64,000 nt of DNA from an uncultured Eubacterium sp. (GCA_934316845.1 CAKRDZ010000001.1:124001-188000), one strand, 5' to 3'. Positions 40,882 through 49,404 are shown, counted from the first letter of the stretch. Program-made: numbers and translations. Notes: generated by a model from the letters alone, not told the origin.

Positions 40882-41307
40882 ATGGCTAAGAAAGTAGAAG
40901 GATATATTAAATTACAAATCCCAGCTGGAAAAGCAACACCAGCACCACCAGTTGGTCCGGCACTTGGACAGCATGGTGTAAACATTGTTCAGTTTACAAA
41001 GGAGTTTAACGCAAAGACAGCAGGACAGGAAGGTATGATCATTCCTGTAGTTATCACTGTTTATGCAGATAGAAGTTTCAGCTTCATCACAAAGACTCCA
41101 CCGGCAGCAGTTCTTCTTAAGAAAGCTTGTAAGATTGAATCCGGTTCTGGTGTACCAAATAAGACAAAAGTTGCAACAATCTCAAAAGATGAGATTCAGA
41201 AGATTGCAGAACTTAAAATGCCTGACTTGAATGCAGGAAGCGTAGAAGCTGCTATGAGCATGATCGCTGGTACTGCAAGAAGTATGGGTATTACAGTAGA
41301 AGACTAA
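40882..41307 (+). CDS. rplK: 50S ribosomal protein L11
   Basis: The 141-residue protein has the standard L11 sequence: KLQIPAGKATPAPPVGPALG then QHGVNIVQFTKEFNAKT, and a C-terminal rRNA-binding domain ending SMIAGTARSMGITVED. It lies 25 nt after nusG. Confidence 0.98.
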   Translation: MAKKVEGYIKLQIPAGKATPAPPVGPALGQHGVNIVQFTKEFNAKTAGQEGMIIPVVITVYADRSFSFITKTPPAAVLLKKACKIESGSGVPNKTKVATISKDEIQKIAELKMPDLNAGSVEAAMSMIAGTARSMGITVED

Positions 41308-41360
41308 TTAAACTTAAGTGAAAATTTAGACATCGCAGAAGACTTATGTCATTTGGACGT

Positions 41361-41398
41361 TGTGGGAGAACAGGAACTTGTTACTAAGCTCCTACACA
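41361..41398 (+). promoter_or_regulatory. Hairpin in the rplK-rplA gap
   Basis: TGTGGGAG (41361-41368) pairs with CTCCTACA (41389-41396) around a 20-nt loop, ending about 30 nt before rplA. L1 is known to bind its own mRNA leader in several bacteria, so this could be such a site, but the L1 motif itself was not confirmed. Confidence 0.4.
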
Positions 41399-41427
41399 TT
41401 CGTTAATACCACTAGGAGGTTTGAATC

Positions 41428-42120
41428 ATGAAAAGAGGTAAAAAATATGTTGAGGCTGCAAAGCTGGTAGACAGAACAGTTCAGTATGATCCAGCTGAGG
41501 CCATTGACCTTGTAAAGAAAACAGCAGTTGCAAAATTCGATGAAACAATTGAAGCGCATATCCGTCTTGGTGTAGATGGACGTCATGCAGACCAGCAGGT
41601 ACGTGGTGCGGTTGTACTGCCACACGGAACCGGTAAAAAAGTTCGCGTTCTTGTATTTGCAAAAGGCGATAAAGTTGCAGAAGCAGAAGCAGCTGGTGCT
41701 GATTATGTTGGCGGCGAGGAACTCATTCCTAAGATTCAGAACGATGGATGGTTTGAGTTTGACGTAGTTGTAGCTACTCCGGATATGATGGGCGTTGTTG
41801 GCCGTCTCGGACGTGTACTCGGACCAAAAGGCTTGATGCCAAACCCAAAAGCAGGAACTGTTACAATGGATGTTACAAAGGCTGTTAATGACATTAAAGC
41901 AGGTAAGATTGAATATCGTTTGGACAAAGCAAACATTATTCACTGTCCTGTAGGAAAAGCATCTTTCACTGCAGAGCAGTTGAATGATAACTTCAACACT
42001 TTGATGGACGCTATCGTAAAAGCAAAACCAGCAAGTGCAAAAGGACAGTATATGAAGAGTGTTACGATCACCAGCACAATGGGACCGGGTGTGAAAGTAA
42101 GCACAGTAAAATATGCATAA
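41428..42120 (+). CDS. rplA: 50S ribosomal protein L1
   Basis: The 230-residue protein is L1 of normal length: KRGKKYVEAAKLVDRTVQYD at the start, the central GPKGLMPNPKAGTVT signature, and a C-terminus SVTITSTMGPGVKVSTVKYA. It binds the 23S L1 stalk. AGGAGG lies before the start. Confidence 0.98.
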   Translation: MKRGKKYVEAAKLVDRTVQYDPAEAIDLVKKTAVAKFDETIEAHIRLGVDGRHADQQVRGAVVLPHGTGKKVRVLVFAKGDKVAEAEAAGADYVGGEELIPKIQNDGWFEFDVVVATPDMMGVVGRLGRVLGPKGLMPNPKAGTVTMDVTKAVNDIKAGKIEYRLDKANIIHCPVGKASFTAEQLNDNFNTLMDAIVKAKPASAKGQYMKSVTITSTMGPGVKVSTVKYA

Positions 42121-42150
42121 AAAGTAACTGATCGGTTACGAAAAAAGATA

Positions 42151-42179
42151 TTGACAGTACCGTCAAGGTATGTTAATAT
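42151..42179 (+). promoter_or_regulatory. Internal promoter for rplJL
   Basis: A perfect TTGACA (42151-42156), 17 nt and TAATAT (42174-42179) lie directly before the L10 leader, so rplJL can be transcribed separately from rplKA. Confidence 0.82.
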
Positions 42180-42187
42180 AAATTTTG

Positions 42188-42278
42188 ATGACTGCCGTAG
42201 ACAGTAGGTATAGATGATCTTTCGGGATTTCAGATATGTAAGTGCAGAAGCCGCCTACCGAGGAGTAAAGAATGTGGA
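42188..42278 (+). promoter_or_regulatory. Ribosomal protein L10 leader
   Basis: The conserved elements CTGCCGTAGACAGTAGGT and, about 50 nt later, GCCGCCTACCGAGGAG are present and in the right order. This RNA binds the L10-L12 complex and controls rplJL. The following stem-loop at 42285-42324 provides the attenuator. Confidence 0.9.
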
Positions 42279-42284
42279 TTTTAT

Positions 42285-42324
42285 ATCCCCTCTTTTTGCT
42301 ATGGCGAGAAGAGGGGATTTCTAT
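42285..42324 (+). terminator. Attenuator of rplJL
   Basis: ATCCCCTCTT (42285-42294) pairs with AAGAGGGGAT (42309-42318) and is followed by TTCTATATT. It stands between the L10 leader and rplJ and fits an intrinsic terminator used for autoregulation. Confidence 0.82.
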
Positions 42325-42409
42325 ATTACGTCCGCGGAACAATTTGTGTGGACGTATATGCGTTTTATATATTCTTTTCGGCAGAAAATATATAAGGAGG
42401 AAATGACTC

Positions 42410-42928
42410 ATGGCTAAAGTAGAGATCAAACAGCCAATCGTAGACGAGATCAAAGGATATGCAGCAGACGCAAAAGCAGCTGTACTTGTTGATTATCGTG
42501 GTCTGACTGTTGAGCAGGATACAAAACTTCGTAAAGCATTGAGAGAAGCTGGTGTTGTATACAAAGTATACAAAAACACAATGCTTGTTCGTGCATTCGA
42601 AGGAACTGATTTTGCACAGTTGGATAAGGATTTGGAAGGACCTACTGCAGTTGCATTTTCAGCAGAGGATGAGACCGCTCCGGCGCGTATTCTCAATGAC
42701 TTTGCAAAAGAAGCAGAGGCGCTTCAGTTCAAGAGCGGTGTTGTAGCCGGCACATATTATGATGAAGCCGGTATCAAGACATTGGCTAACATCCCATCAA
42801 GAGATACTCTTATCTCTAAATTGCTTGGAAGCTTGCAGTCACCTGTTACCAATATGGCACGCGTTCTTAATCAGATCGCAGAAGCTAAAGGAAATGGTGA
42901 AGAGCCAGCAGCAGAAACAGCAGAATAA
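42410..42928 (+). CDS. rplJ: 50S ribosomal protein L10
   Basis: The 172-residue protein is L10: KAAVLVDYRGLTVEQDTKLR then LREAGVVYKVYKNTMLVRAF, and a C-terminal L12-binding helix (VTNMARVLNQIAEAK). It has AAGGAGG before the start and lies beneath the L10 leader. Confidence 0.97.
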   Translation: MAKVEIKQPIVDEIKGYAADAKAAVLVDYRGLTVEQDTKLRKALREAGVVYKVYKNTMLVRAFEGTDFAQLDKDLEGPTAVAFSAEDETAPARILNDFAKEAEALQFKSGVVAGTYYDEAGIKTLANIPSRDTLISKLLGSLQSPVTNMARVLNQIAEAKGNGEEPAAETAE

Positions 42929-42972
42929 TCTGCCAACAAAGAAAAATATTATATTAAATGGAGGAATTTAAA

Positions 42973-43341
42973 ATGACTACTCAGGAATTTATCGATGCTA
43001 TCAAAGAGATGAGCGTTTTGGAATTAAATGATTTAGTAAAAGCTTGCGAAGAAGAATTTGGTGTATCTGCAGCAGCAGGTGTTGTTGTAGCAGCAGCAGG
43101 CGACGGTGCAGCAGCAGGCGGCGCTGAGAAAGACGAGTTCGACGTAGAACTTACAGAAGTTGGACCAAACAAAGTTAAGGTTATCAAAGTTGTTCGTGAA
43201 GTAACAGGTCTTGGACTTAAGGAAGCAAAAGAAGTTGTAGACGGCGCTCCTAAAGTAATCAAAGAAGCTGCTTCTAAAGACGAAGCTGAAGATATCAAAG
43301 CTAAGGTAGAGGCTGAAGGCGCTAAGGTTACATTGAAATAA
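42973..43341 (+). CDS. rplL: 50S ribosomal protein L7/L12
   Basis: The 122-residue protein has an N-terminal dimerisation helix (FIDAIKEMSVLELNDLVKAC), an Ala/Gly-rich hinge and the conserved C-terminal domain (KVKVIKVVREVTGLGLKEAK). ATG 42973 follows GGAGG by 8 nt. It forms the ribosomal stalk with L10. Confidence 0.98.
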   Translation: MTTQEFIDAIKEMSVLELNDLVKACEEEFGVSAAAGVVVAAAGDGAAAGGAEKDEFDVELTEVGPNKVKVIKVVREVTGLGLKEAKEVVDGAPKVIKEAASKDEAEDIKAKVEAEGAKVTLK

Positions 43342-43373
43342 TCAGTGCAATAAAATTTAGTGTGATAAATCTG

Positions 43374-43408
43374 CAAAGGCAGGAGAGTTATTCTCCTGCC
43401 TTTGTTGC
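43374..43408 (+). terminator. Terminator after rplL
   Basis: CAAAGGCAGGAGA (43374-43386) pairs perfectly with TCTCCTGCCTTTG (43392-43404). The T-run is interrupted (TTTGTTGC) but the stem is 13 bp. It ends the ribosomal operon here, so rpoB does not follow. Confidence 0.8.
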
Positions 43409-43442
43409 GCTATTTTTGAAACAGGGAATAATAACTTTCTGC

Positions 43443-43504
43443 GTACAAATTTTTAAAATTGTACGAAAATAATCGTTGCCATTTTTTTAAACCTATGATA
43501 CAAT
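43443..43504 (+). promoter_or_regulatory. abiE promoter with upstream near-palindrome
   Basis: TTGCCA (43476-43481), 17 nt and TACAAT (43499-43504) precede the abiEi gene. A 22-bp near-palindrome framed by GTAC (43443-43464) lies just upstream. AbiEi antitoxins are known to repress their own promoter by binding inverted repeats, so this is a likely operator. Confidence 0.6.
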
Positions 43505-43549
43505 AACTGCACATGGTTCATTTATTGCATACAGAAAGTTGGTGTTGGC

Positions 43550-44155
43550 TTGAATAAAGAGGATGTTATAAAAAAAATAATTGAAGATAGCGGTGGTATT
43601 GCAAGAACTTCAGATTTTGCGGCGAAAGGGATAAGTAAATATGAGGTGGCGGCTTTTTGTAAAGATGGTGTTATTGAAAGAATTCGCAGAGGGTTTTATC
43701 AGCTTCCACATAGCAATAACATAATAGAAGAACAGTTGATACATGAGTTGCTGCCACAGGGGATCATTTGTGTAGAATCCGCTTTGTTTTATTATGGATA
43801 TAGTGATTTTTCTCCCCGGAAATGGTCAATTGCTGTGCCTAGAACAGCGACTCGTACTGTAAAGAACATGGAAGAATTTCCGATGAAGGCTTACTATATT
43901 CAAAAACCCTTTTTAGATATAGGGAAGTCAACAGGAAATTTTAACGGCGTGATATTATCTGTATATGATCGTGAGCGGACAATATGCGATTGTTTTAAAT
44001 ACCGTACAAAACTTGACAATGAAATATTTAATAAAGCCGTCAATGCTTATGCTGCTGACGAAAAAAAGAATCTTGTAAATCTATCCAAATATGCAAAGGA
44101 AATGAAACTATATACAAAGCTTATGAATGTAATGGAGGTGCTGCTTAATGGCTGA
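43550..44155 (+). CDS. AbiEi-like antitoxin (type IV toxin-antitoxin)
   Basis: The 201-residue protein has an N-terminal winged helix (GGIARTSDFAAKGISKYEVA then VIERIRRGFYQLP) and the AbiEi C-terminal region (ICVESALFYYGYSDFSPRKW, SVYDRERTICDCFKYR). It should bind DNA to repress the operon and counter the AbiEii toxin. The start is TTG at 43550, with a weak ribosome binding site (AAAGTTGGTG); no better in-frame start was seen. It overlaps the toxin gene by 8 nt. The pair is AT-rich compared with the ribosomal genes, in line with acquisition. Confidence 0.88.
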   Translation: MNKEDVIKKIIEDSGGIARTSDFAAKGISKYEVAAFCKDGVIERIRRGFYQLPHSNNIIEEQLIHELLPQGIICVESALFYYGYSDFSPRKWSIAVPRTATRTVKNMEEFPMKAYYIQKPFLDIGKSTGNFNGVILSVYDRERTICDCFKYRTKLDNEIFNKAVNAYAADEKKNLVNLSKYAKEMKLYTKLMNVMEVLLNG

Positions 44156-45044
44156 TATGGCTGCATCCGTACTTGCGCGGCTCAAAAACAAGGCAAAAGA
44201 AAGTGGAAGAAGTTATCAGCTTTGTCTACAGCTTTTTTGCCAGGAGGAGTTTTTACGACGCTTGGAAAAGTCCGAGTATGCTGAAAATTTTGTGTTAAAA
44301 GGGGGATTATTTCTTTATTCCATTACGGAATTTGACAGTCGGGTAACGGTAGATGTGGATTTTTTACTCCGGCAGATTCCCAATACGCCGGAACAATTAA
44401 AGAGTATCATTGAGAAAATTATAACGGTTCAGACGAACAATGATTTTGTGACTTTTGAGATAAAAGATGTTGCACCAATTGCTGTGGCGAAAAAGTATGC
44501 GGGTATCGGAGCCACGATGGTTGCACGTATTAAAAATACTCGCACACCGTTTGGTATTGATTTTGGCGTTGGTGATGTTATTGTTCCGAATCAGGTAAAA
44601 AGAAAAATCCCCACGCAGCTTGATGATTTTATCGCACCCATAGTTAATACATATTCCATCGAAACAACGGTTGCAGAGAAAATAGATGCAATCCTTAGTT
44701 TGATGGAATTTTCCAGCCGTATGAAAGACTATTATGATATATATTATCTGGCTAATAAGTTTGATTTTGACGGGACAGTATTGAAGGAAGCGTTACGAAA
44801 AACTTTTGAGAACCGTGAACATAATTTTACAGTAGAGCAGTTTAATCAGGTTATGTGTTTTGACAATGATATGGCAATGAAGAAGAAATGGAAGGCATTT
44901 ATCCGTAAAATTGATACGAAAACAGACAATTTTGGTATTGTGTTGAATACAATCAATGTTTTTCTGAGAAATCCATTTACAGCAGTGGTTAGCGACGGAG
45001 AATTTGATAAAAAATGGTCTGCTGTCGGTGACGGGTGGAAATAG
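44148..45044 (+). CDS. AbiEii/AbiGii-family nucleotidyltransferase toxin
   Basis: This 298-residue protein is a DNA-polymerase-beta-like nucleotidyltransferase. The catalytic motifs are KGGLFLYSI (about residue 51) and the DVD metal site in RVTVDVDFLL (residues 69-71), then TVAEKIDAILSL and SSRMKDYYDIYYLA, all typical of AbiEii. These toxins modify tRNA or other targets with nucleotides and cause reversible growth arrest, giving abortive phage defence. All key residues are present. It follows the antitoxin in the usual order. Confidence 0.92.
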   Translation: MADMAASVLARLKNKAKESGRSYQLCLQLFCQEEFLRRLEKSEYAENFVLKGGLFLYSITEFDSRVTVDVDFLLRQIPNTPEQLKSIIEKIITVQTNNDFVTFEIKDVAPIAVAKKYAGIGATMVARIKNTRTPFGIDFGVGDVIVPNQVKRKIPTQLDDFIAPIVNTYSIETTVAEKIDAILSLMEFSSRMKDYYDIYYLANKFDFDGTVLKEALRKTFENREHNFTVEQFNQVMCFDNDMAMKKKWKAFIRKIDTKTDNFGIVLNTINVFLRNPFTAVVSDGEFDKKWSAVGDGWK

Positions 45045-45130
45045 TAGGAAAGAAAAATAAAGATAACAAAATCAGAATAAAAAGCCCCCTTTACGCATAT
45101 TTTTTAGAAAAGCCCAAAAAGGAGAACTTC

Positions 45131-46096
45131 GTGAGTTATTTCCGTAAAATGATATATTTACAGGAAGAAGGACAAGAATGCGGAGGCTATATTAAAGCGT
45201 CCGGAAAACGGGAGTGGATTCGTTTGGAAATACATTTGAAAAATGTAAAAAAATGGGAAAAACTTCCGGTTATCATTGTCCTGAATGGACAAGATGGAGC
45301 ATACAATCAACTGGCAGGAGTGGTTTCCGGCGAAGAAATTACGAGGCTGGAGTCCAAAACAGAGGAAAAAGATGAAGTGATCGGGATCTGGATCGGAGAA
45401 AACGGCAAACCACAGATGGGAGAGGGGCAGCCGCCGGCTGCGGAACCAGAGCCATCTGTAGAGGAAAACGAACCTTCTGTGCAAGAAAAAACGGAAGAAG
45501 CGGCTGTTGTGGCGGAGCCTGTACAAAAGCAGCAAGAAAAAATTCCGGAGACAACAGAACCCGAAATTGAGACAGCTGAAACAGAGGAACCGGAATTTAT
45601 CGAAGTAGAGATGGAAGAAGAGCACGATTGGAAGTATGAATGTGATAAACTTTTCTCTACGCATACGGCAATGTATCCATTTTCGGATGATGAGGTGGAT
45701 CAATGTGTTCAGATCGGGACAGAAGATTTTGGAGAATTCCCACAAAGGTACTGGACATTGTCGGAAAATCCGTTTTTGAAGCAGGGATTATACAATTTTG
45801 GACATTTGCTTTTTGCCGGAATTGGGGACCGGGTGTTTGTTGGAGTGCCGGGCAGATACCATAAACGCGATGTTTACCTTGGCAGAACATATGGATTTTC
45901 GCATTTTAAGAGCATACATAAGAGCAAATTAAAAATGGGAGATTTTGGATATTGGATGATGGAAGTGCATCCACAGCCTCTGCAGGCAATGCAGGGAGGC
46001 TGGGAAGCTGCTTCTGATATTAAAGAGAAATCGAGTACGTCCGGATCCAATATCCCACCTGAAGGAGATACGCAAGCATCTGCGGGCCGGCCATAA
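45131..46096 (+). CDS. DUF6128-like protein of unknown function
   Basis: The 321-residue soluble protein has an N-terminal beta-rich domain (about residues 1-90: SYFRKMIYLQEEGQECGGYI), a long linker rich in Glu, Pro, Gln and Val (about 100-195), and a C-terminal domain (WTLSENPFLKQGLYNFGHLL then FVGVPGRYHKRDVYLGRTYG). This layout is typical of an uncharacterised Lachnospiraceae family. GTG 45131 follows AAAAGGAG by 6 nt; the frame extends upstream to overlap the abiEii gene, but that part lacks a good site and reads like spacer. The last 77 nt overlap the convergent asnB gene. Confidence 0.72.
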   Translation: MSYFRKMIYLQEEGQECGGYIKASGKREWIRLEIHLKNVKKWEKLPVIIVLNGQDGAYNQLAGVVSGEEITRLESKTEEKDEVIGIWIGENGKPQMGEGQPPAAEPEPSVEENEPSVQEKTEEAAVVAEPVQKQQEKIPETTEPEIETAETEEPEFIEVEMEEEHDWKYECDKLFSTHTAMYPFSDDEVDQCVQIGTEDFGEFPQRYWTLSENPFLKQGLYNFGHLLFAGIGDRVFVGVPGRYHKRDVYLGRTYGFSHFKSIHKSKLKMGDFGYWMMEVHPQPLQAMQGGWEAASDIKEKSSTSGSNIPPEGDTQASAGRP

Positions 46097-47885
46097 GTTG
46101 ACCGTACCACGGTTTTCCGTAATCACTGGGGGTATTTAGAAAATGATCCAGTTTTTTCGGATCTACGATGCCGGTCAGAGGCGAATTTACCGCGTGAACC
46201 ATTTCGTAGAGACGTTCTGCAAGCATTTTTTCATAGGCAGGGTCATAAGTCTTAGGATAAGGACTCTTTTTCCGATTTAATACGGCGGCGGGCAGAAGTC
46301 CTTTTCCTGCGTCGATCAAAAGACTCTTTGTCTGGCCGTTGTGGCATTTCATATCCCACGGGATGTTATAGACATACTGTAAAATGCGGTGGTCGGCAAA
46401 CGGTACACGGGCTTCCAGACCGGAGTACATACTCGTGCGGTCCATGCGGTTCAGGAGAGTCATCATAAACCACCGGATATTGAGCCATGAGATTTCACGC
46501 CGTCTCGCCTCTTTTTCGGAATCTTCTGCGAGACGCGGGGTGCAGGAAAGCGTGGCTTCATAGGCTTCTTTGGCATAATCTTCCATATTCAGGGAAACAG
46601 AGAATTCATCGTGCAGCAGAACTCTTCTTGTGTCGAAATCATACGACCACGGAAACATGTTTTTCTGCCAAAGCGCTTCTTTGTGAAACCACGGATAACC
46701 GCCAAAAATCTCGTCGGCACATTCGCCGGTCAAAGCGACGCGGTGTGTCTTCGAAACCTGTTCGCAAAAGTAGAGCATAGACGATTCGACATCTCCCATG
46801 CACGGGAAATCACGGGCATCAACCGCTTTAAAAAGGTAGTCTGCCTGCGTTTCGTTGTCGCATTCGAGAAGGGTGTGATGCGTCCCCAGATGTCTGGCAG
46901 CCAGTTCGGCAAATGGCCGGTCCTGACTGGACTGGAACGAATTTGCCTGAAAATTCACATCGTTGCCTTTGAAGTCAAAGGAAAAAGTGTCTAATGTGGC
47001 ATCTTCTTTTTTTAGATACATCTGGCAGATCGCGGTAATGAGCGAACTGTCCAGTCCGCCGGATAAAAAACTGCAGATCGGGATATCCGATACCATTTGT
47101 CTGTGAATGCTGTCACAGAGAAGAAACCGTGTGTGGCGGATGGTGTCCGCATACGAATCATGGTGTGGTGCGGCTTCCAATTTTCGGAAAAAGTGATGCC
47201 GGCAGCCGGAGGTGGAAATATGCATATATTCGCCGGGGAGAAGTTCGTGCATCCCGGCAAATCCACCATTTCCCAGCGTTCTTGCCGGACCGAGAGCAAA
47301 GATTTCATTCCAGCAGGCACGGTCTGCCGCCGGTTGGATGCCATAAGCAAAAAGGGCTTTCGGTTCCGAACCAAAGACGACGGCGGAGCGGTCAAAACTG
47401 TAAAAAAGTGGTTTTACTCCCAGAGAGTCACGGACAAGATAAAGTTCTTTTGTCTGATGTACATAGATGGCAAAGGCAAAAATGCCATTTAATTTTTCGA
47501 AAAATGACGTTCCCATTGCCAGAAAACCATTCAGGATCACTTCTGTGTCGCTTGTGGTTGACCAGCTCATACCAAAGGGTTCCAATTCTTCACGAAGTTC
47601 GCACGTATTATAAATTTCGCCGTTGTATACAATGGAAGCACCGGCTCCTTTATAATGCGCAGACATCGGCTGCCTGCCACCTAGGATATCGCGGATGGCA
47701 AGGCGCGTGTGTGCAAGACCGGCGTGGTGGAAAAGAAGCGTGTTTTCATCGTTGGGGCCACGGCTCCGCAGAGAACGTCTCATTGCGATAAGGCGTTTTT
47801 TCCAGGGATTTTCCGGAGAAGTCCCCTGATATCTGCTGCTGAGATAATTTTGATCGGATTGATAAAATCCTGCGATACCACACAT
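46020..47885 (-). CDS. Asparagine synthase (glutamine-hydrolysing), AsnB/AsnO-type
   Basis: The 621-residue protein has an N-terminal class II glutaminase domain with Cys2 (MCGIAGFYQS, RSRGPNDENTL, GEIYN) and a C-terminal ATP-pyrophosphatase domain (SFLSGGLDSSLITAIC, ALTGECADEIFGGYPWF, DRTSMYSGLEARVPFADHRI). It makes asparagine from aspartate, glutamine and ATP, or amidates a related substrate. It follows dpaB by 13 nt on the same strand behind AAGGAGGC, so it seems part of the dipicolinate operon. In Bacillus subtilis the paralogue AsnO is tied to sporulation, which is a plausible parallel. The last 77 nt overlap the convergent gene. Confidence 0.92.
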   Translation of the reverse strand: MCGIAGFYQSDQNYLSSRYQGTSPENPWKKRLIAMRRSLRSRGPNDENTLLFHHAGLAHTRLAIRDILGGRQPMSAHYKGAGASIVYNGEIYNTCELREELEPFGMSWSTTSDTEVILNGFLAMGTSFFEKLNGIFAFAIYVHQTKELYLVRDSLGVKPLFYSFDRSAVVFGSEPKALFAYGIQPAADRACWNEIFALGPARTLGNGGFAGMHELLPGEYMHISTSGCRHHFFRKLEAAPHHDSYADTIRHTRFLLCDSIHRQMVSDIPICSFLSGGLDSSLITAICQMYLKKEDATLDTFSFDFKGNDVNFQANSFQSSQDRPFAELAARHLGTHHTLLECDNETQADYLFKAVDARDFPCMGDVESSMLYFCEQVSKTHRVALTGECADEIFGGYPWFHKEALWQKNMFPWSYDFDTRRVLLHDEFSVSLNMEDYAKEAYEATLSCTPRLAEDSEKEARRREISWLNIRWFMMTLLNRMDRTSMYSGLEARVPFADHRILQYVYNIPWDMKCHNGQTKSLLIDAGKGLLPAAVLNRKKSPYPKTYDPAYEKMLAERLYEMVHAVNSPLTGIVDPKKLDHFLNTPSDYGKPWYGQLMAGPQMLAYLLQVGYWIRTYSISL

Positions 47886-47898
47886 GAAAAAGCCTCCT

Positions 47899-48498
47899 TT
47901 ATTTTGGATCCGGTCCCTGGATCACAGGCTGCAACTGTCGGGCATCCAAAGCTGCCTCAATCGTATCTGCCAAAAGATCAATGTGTGCGATCATAGAATT
48001 TGGTTTTGATTTGTAATTATCCTGACCGAAAGGAATGAAATAAATGTTCTTTGTGTTGAGCAGGATGCCGATATTTTTCAGATTCATTCCCAGGGCATCG
48101 TTGGTGGAAAGTGCTACGACAAGAGGCCGGTTGTTACGGAGATGCGCTTTGGCAGCCATCAGAACCGGTGTGTCAGAGATGCCATTGGCAAGTTTTGACA
48201 ATGTATTGCCGGTGCAGGGAGCGATGACAAGGATGTCAAAAAGAGCACCCGGGCCGATCGGTTCGGCATCCGGAATCGTAGTGATCGGTTTCTTCCCGGT
48301 GATTTTTTCTGCCTGTTCGAGGAAGTCAGCACATTTTCCAAAACGGCTGTCGGTTGAAGAGGCGTGATCCGAAAAGATGGGATACAGATTGGCACCGGTG
48401 GAAGCCAGTTTTTCCAGTTCTGCAAATACTTTTTTGTAGGTGCAGTAGGAACCGGTGATCGCGATGCCGATATTTTTTTGTGATAAATCCATGGACAT
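47899..48498 (-). CDS. dpaB: Dipicolinate synthase subunit B
   Basis: The 199-residue protein is a flavoprotein-fold subunit (GIAITGSYCTYKKVFAELEK, FDILVIAPCTGNTLSKLANG, LVVALSTNDALGMNLKNIG), matching DpaB/SpoVFB. With DpaA it oxidises dihydrodipicolinate to dipicolinate in the mother cell, for the spore core. It lies 11 nt after dpaA behind AAGGAGG. Confidence 0.93.
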   Translation of the reverse strand: MSMDLSQKNIGIAITGSYCTYKKVFAELEKLASTGANLYPIFSDHASSTDSRFGKCADFLEQAEKITGKKPITTIPDAEPIGPGALFDILVIAPCTGNTLSKLANGISDTPVLMAAKAHLRNNRPLVVALSTNDALGMNLKNIGILLNTKNIYFIPFGQDNYKSKPNSMIAHIDLLADTIEAALDARQLQPVIQGPDPK

Positions 48499-48509
48499 AA
48501 GTTACCTCC

Positions 48510-49313
48510 TTAAAGATCACAATATTTACAGATTTCTGCGGCAAGCTTGCTGCCAGCTGTCTTAGGAGCATATTTTCCGGGGATTCCCGGACAGTTGATC
48601 AGGATGCCGTGAAAAGTTTCCGGCAAAAGCAAAGGCCCGGATGCCACTTGAAATACGTAACAATCCGAAGGAATATACGTGAAAAAAGAGGATTCGATCG
48701 GGACATCCGGAGCGGTATTTATAATGATATTTGTCTGATTGAGAAGCGATTTATTGCTGCGTATTTTATCGGGAGTAAAACACTTGAAACCATTTGTCAG
48801 AGCGGAGGAGACGGACTTTGGATTTTTCTCTGTGATGACTATTTTTTTGCTATAATTCGAAAAAATCCGAGCTATTTCCTTGCCGCATCTTCCGTATCCA
48901 ATAAGAAGGATTTTAGACTCTAATATAGAAAAAGGTGTCTTGGACATGACCTGGGCGAGAAGTCCTTCCGCCGTCAGACGCGTGTTTAAACGTCCGAAGG
49001 ATGGACTTTGCAGCACATCATAACAGGGAATGTCATGTTTTGCACAATAATCTGTTACGGCCGCCGGAAAATTTCCACCGATCAGGATATGATCCGGGGT
49101 AAGTTTTTTAATAAAAGAATCAATGGTAAAAAATGGAAGAAGAGCTGTGAAGAGGGATTTTCCGTTTTTTGTAAATGGAATCCCGGTAAGGACAACTCCT
49201 TCTTTTGGAAAATTCTCCCAAGAGTCCAAAAACTTCGCACCATATGACGCCAGACAGTGGCGGGCATAGTCTGTGCGGGCATCGGAGGGGAGAATGGTAA
49301 GATTAACAGACAT
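48510..49313 (-). CDS. dpaA: Dipicolinate synthase subunit A
   Basis: The 267-residue protein has an N-terminal catalytic-type domain and a Rossmann NAD(P)-binding domain with LLIGYGRCGKEIARIFSNYS, then INTAPDVPI and the closing CPGIPGKYAPKTAGSKLAAE, all typical of DpaA/SpoVFA. It works with DpaB in dipicolinate synthesis. ATG 49313 lies 9 nt after AAGGA; the ATG at 49322 is too close to that site. The promoter just upstream looks sigma-K-like, in line with mother-cell expression. Confidence 0.92.
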   Translation of the reverse strand: MSVNLTILPSDARTDYARHCLASYGAKFLDSWENFPKEGVVLTGIPFTKNGKSLFTALLPFFTIDSFIKKLTPDHILIGGNFPAAVTDYCAKHDIPCYDVLQSPSFGRLNTRLTAEGLLAQVMSKTPFSILESKILLIGYGRCGKEIARIFSNYSKKIVITEKNPKSVSSALTNGFKCFTPDKIRSNKSLLNQTNIIINTAPDVPIESSFFTYIPSDCYVFQVASGPLLLPETFHGILINCPGIPGKYAPKTAGSKLAAEICKYCDL

Positions 49314-49342
49314 AGGCAGCATTCCTTATTGTGTTTAAAAAC

Positions 49343-49368
49343 AATATATGATTCGTTTTTTTCGATGT
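49343..49368 (-). promoter_or_regulatory. Possible sigma-K promoter of dpaA-dpaB-asnB
   Basis: On the minus strand AC (49368-49367), 16 nt and CATATATT (49350-49343) match the sigma-K pattern AC-N16-CATANNNT. It lies 30 nt before dpaA. Support is by consensus and by the known sigma-K control of dpaAB in spore formers. Confidence 0.5.
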
Positions 49369-49375
49369 GAAAATC

Positions 49376-49404
49376 TTGACATAAGAGGGAAAAACGATTA
49401 TACT
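49376..49404 (+). promoter_or_regulatory. Strong promoter of the SRP RNA
   Basis: A perfect TTGACA (49376-49381), 17 nt and TATACT (49399-49404). The start is expected near 49411, about 50 nt before the predicted mature RNA. Confidence 0.85.
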
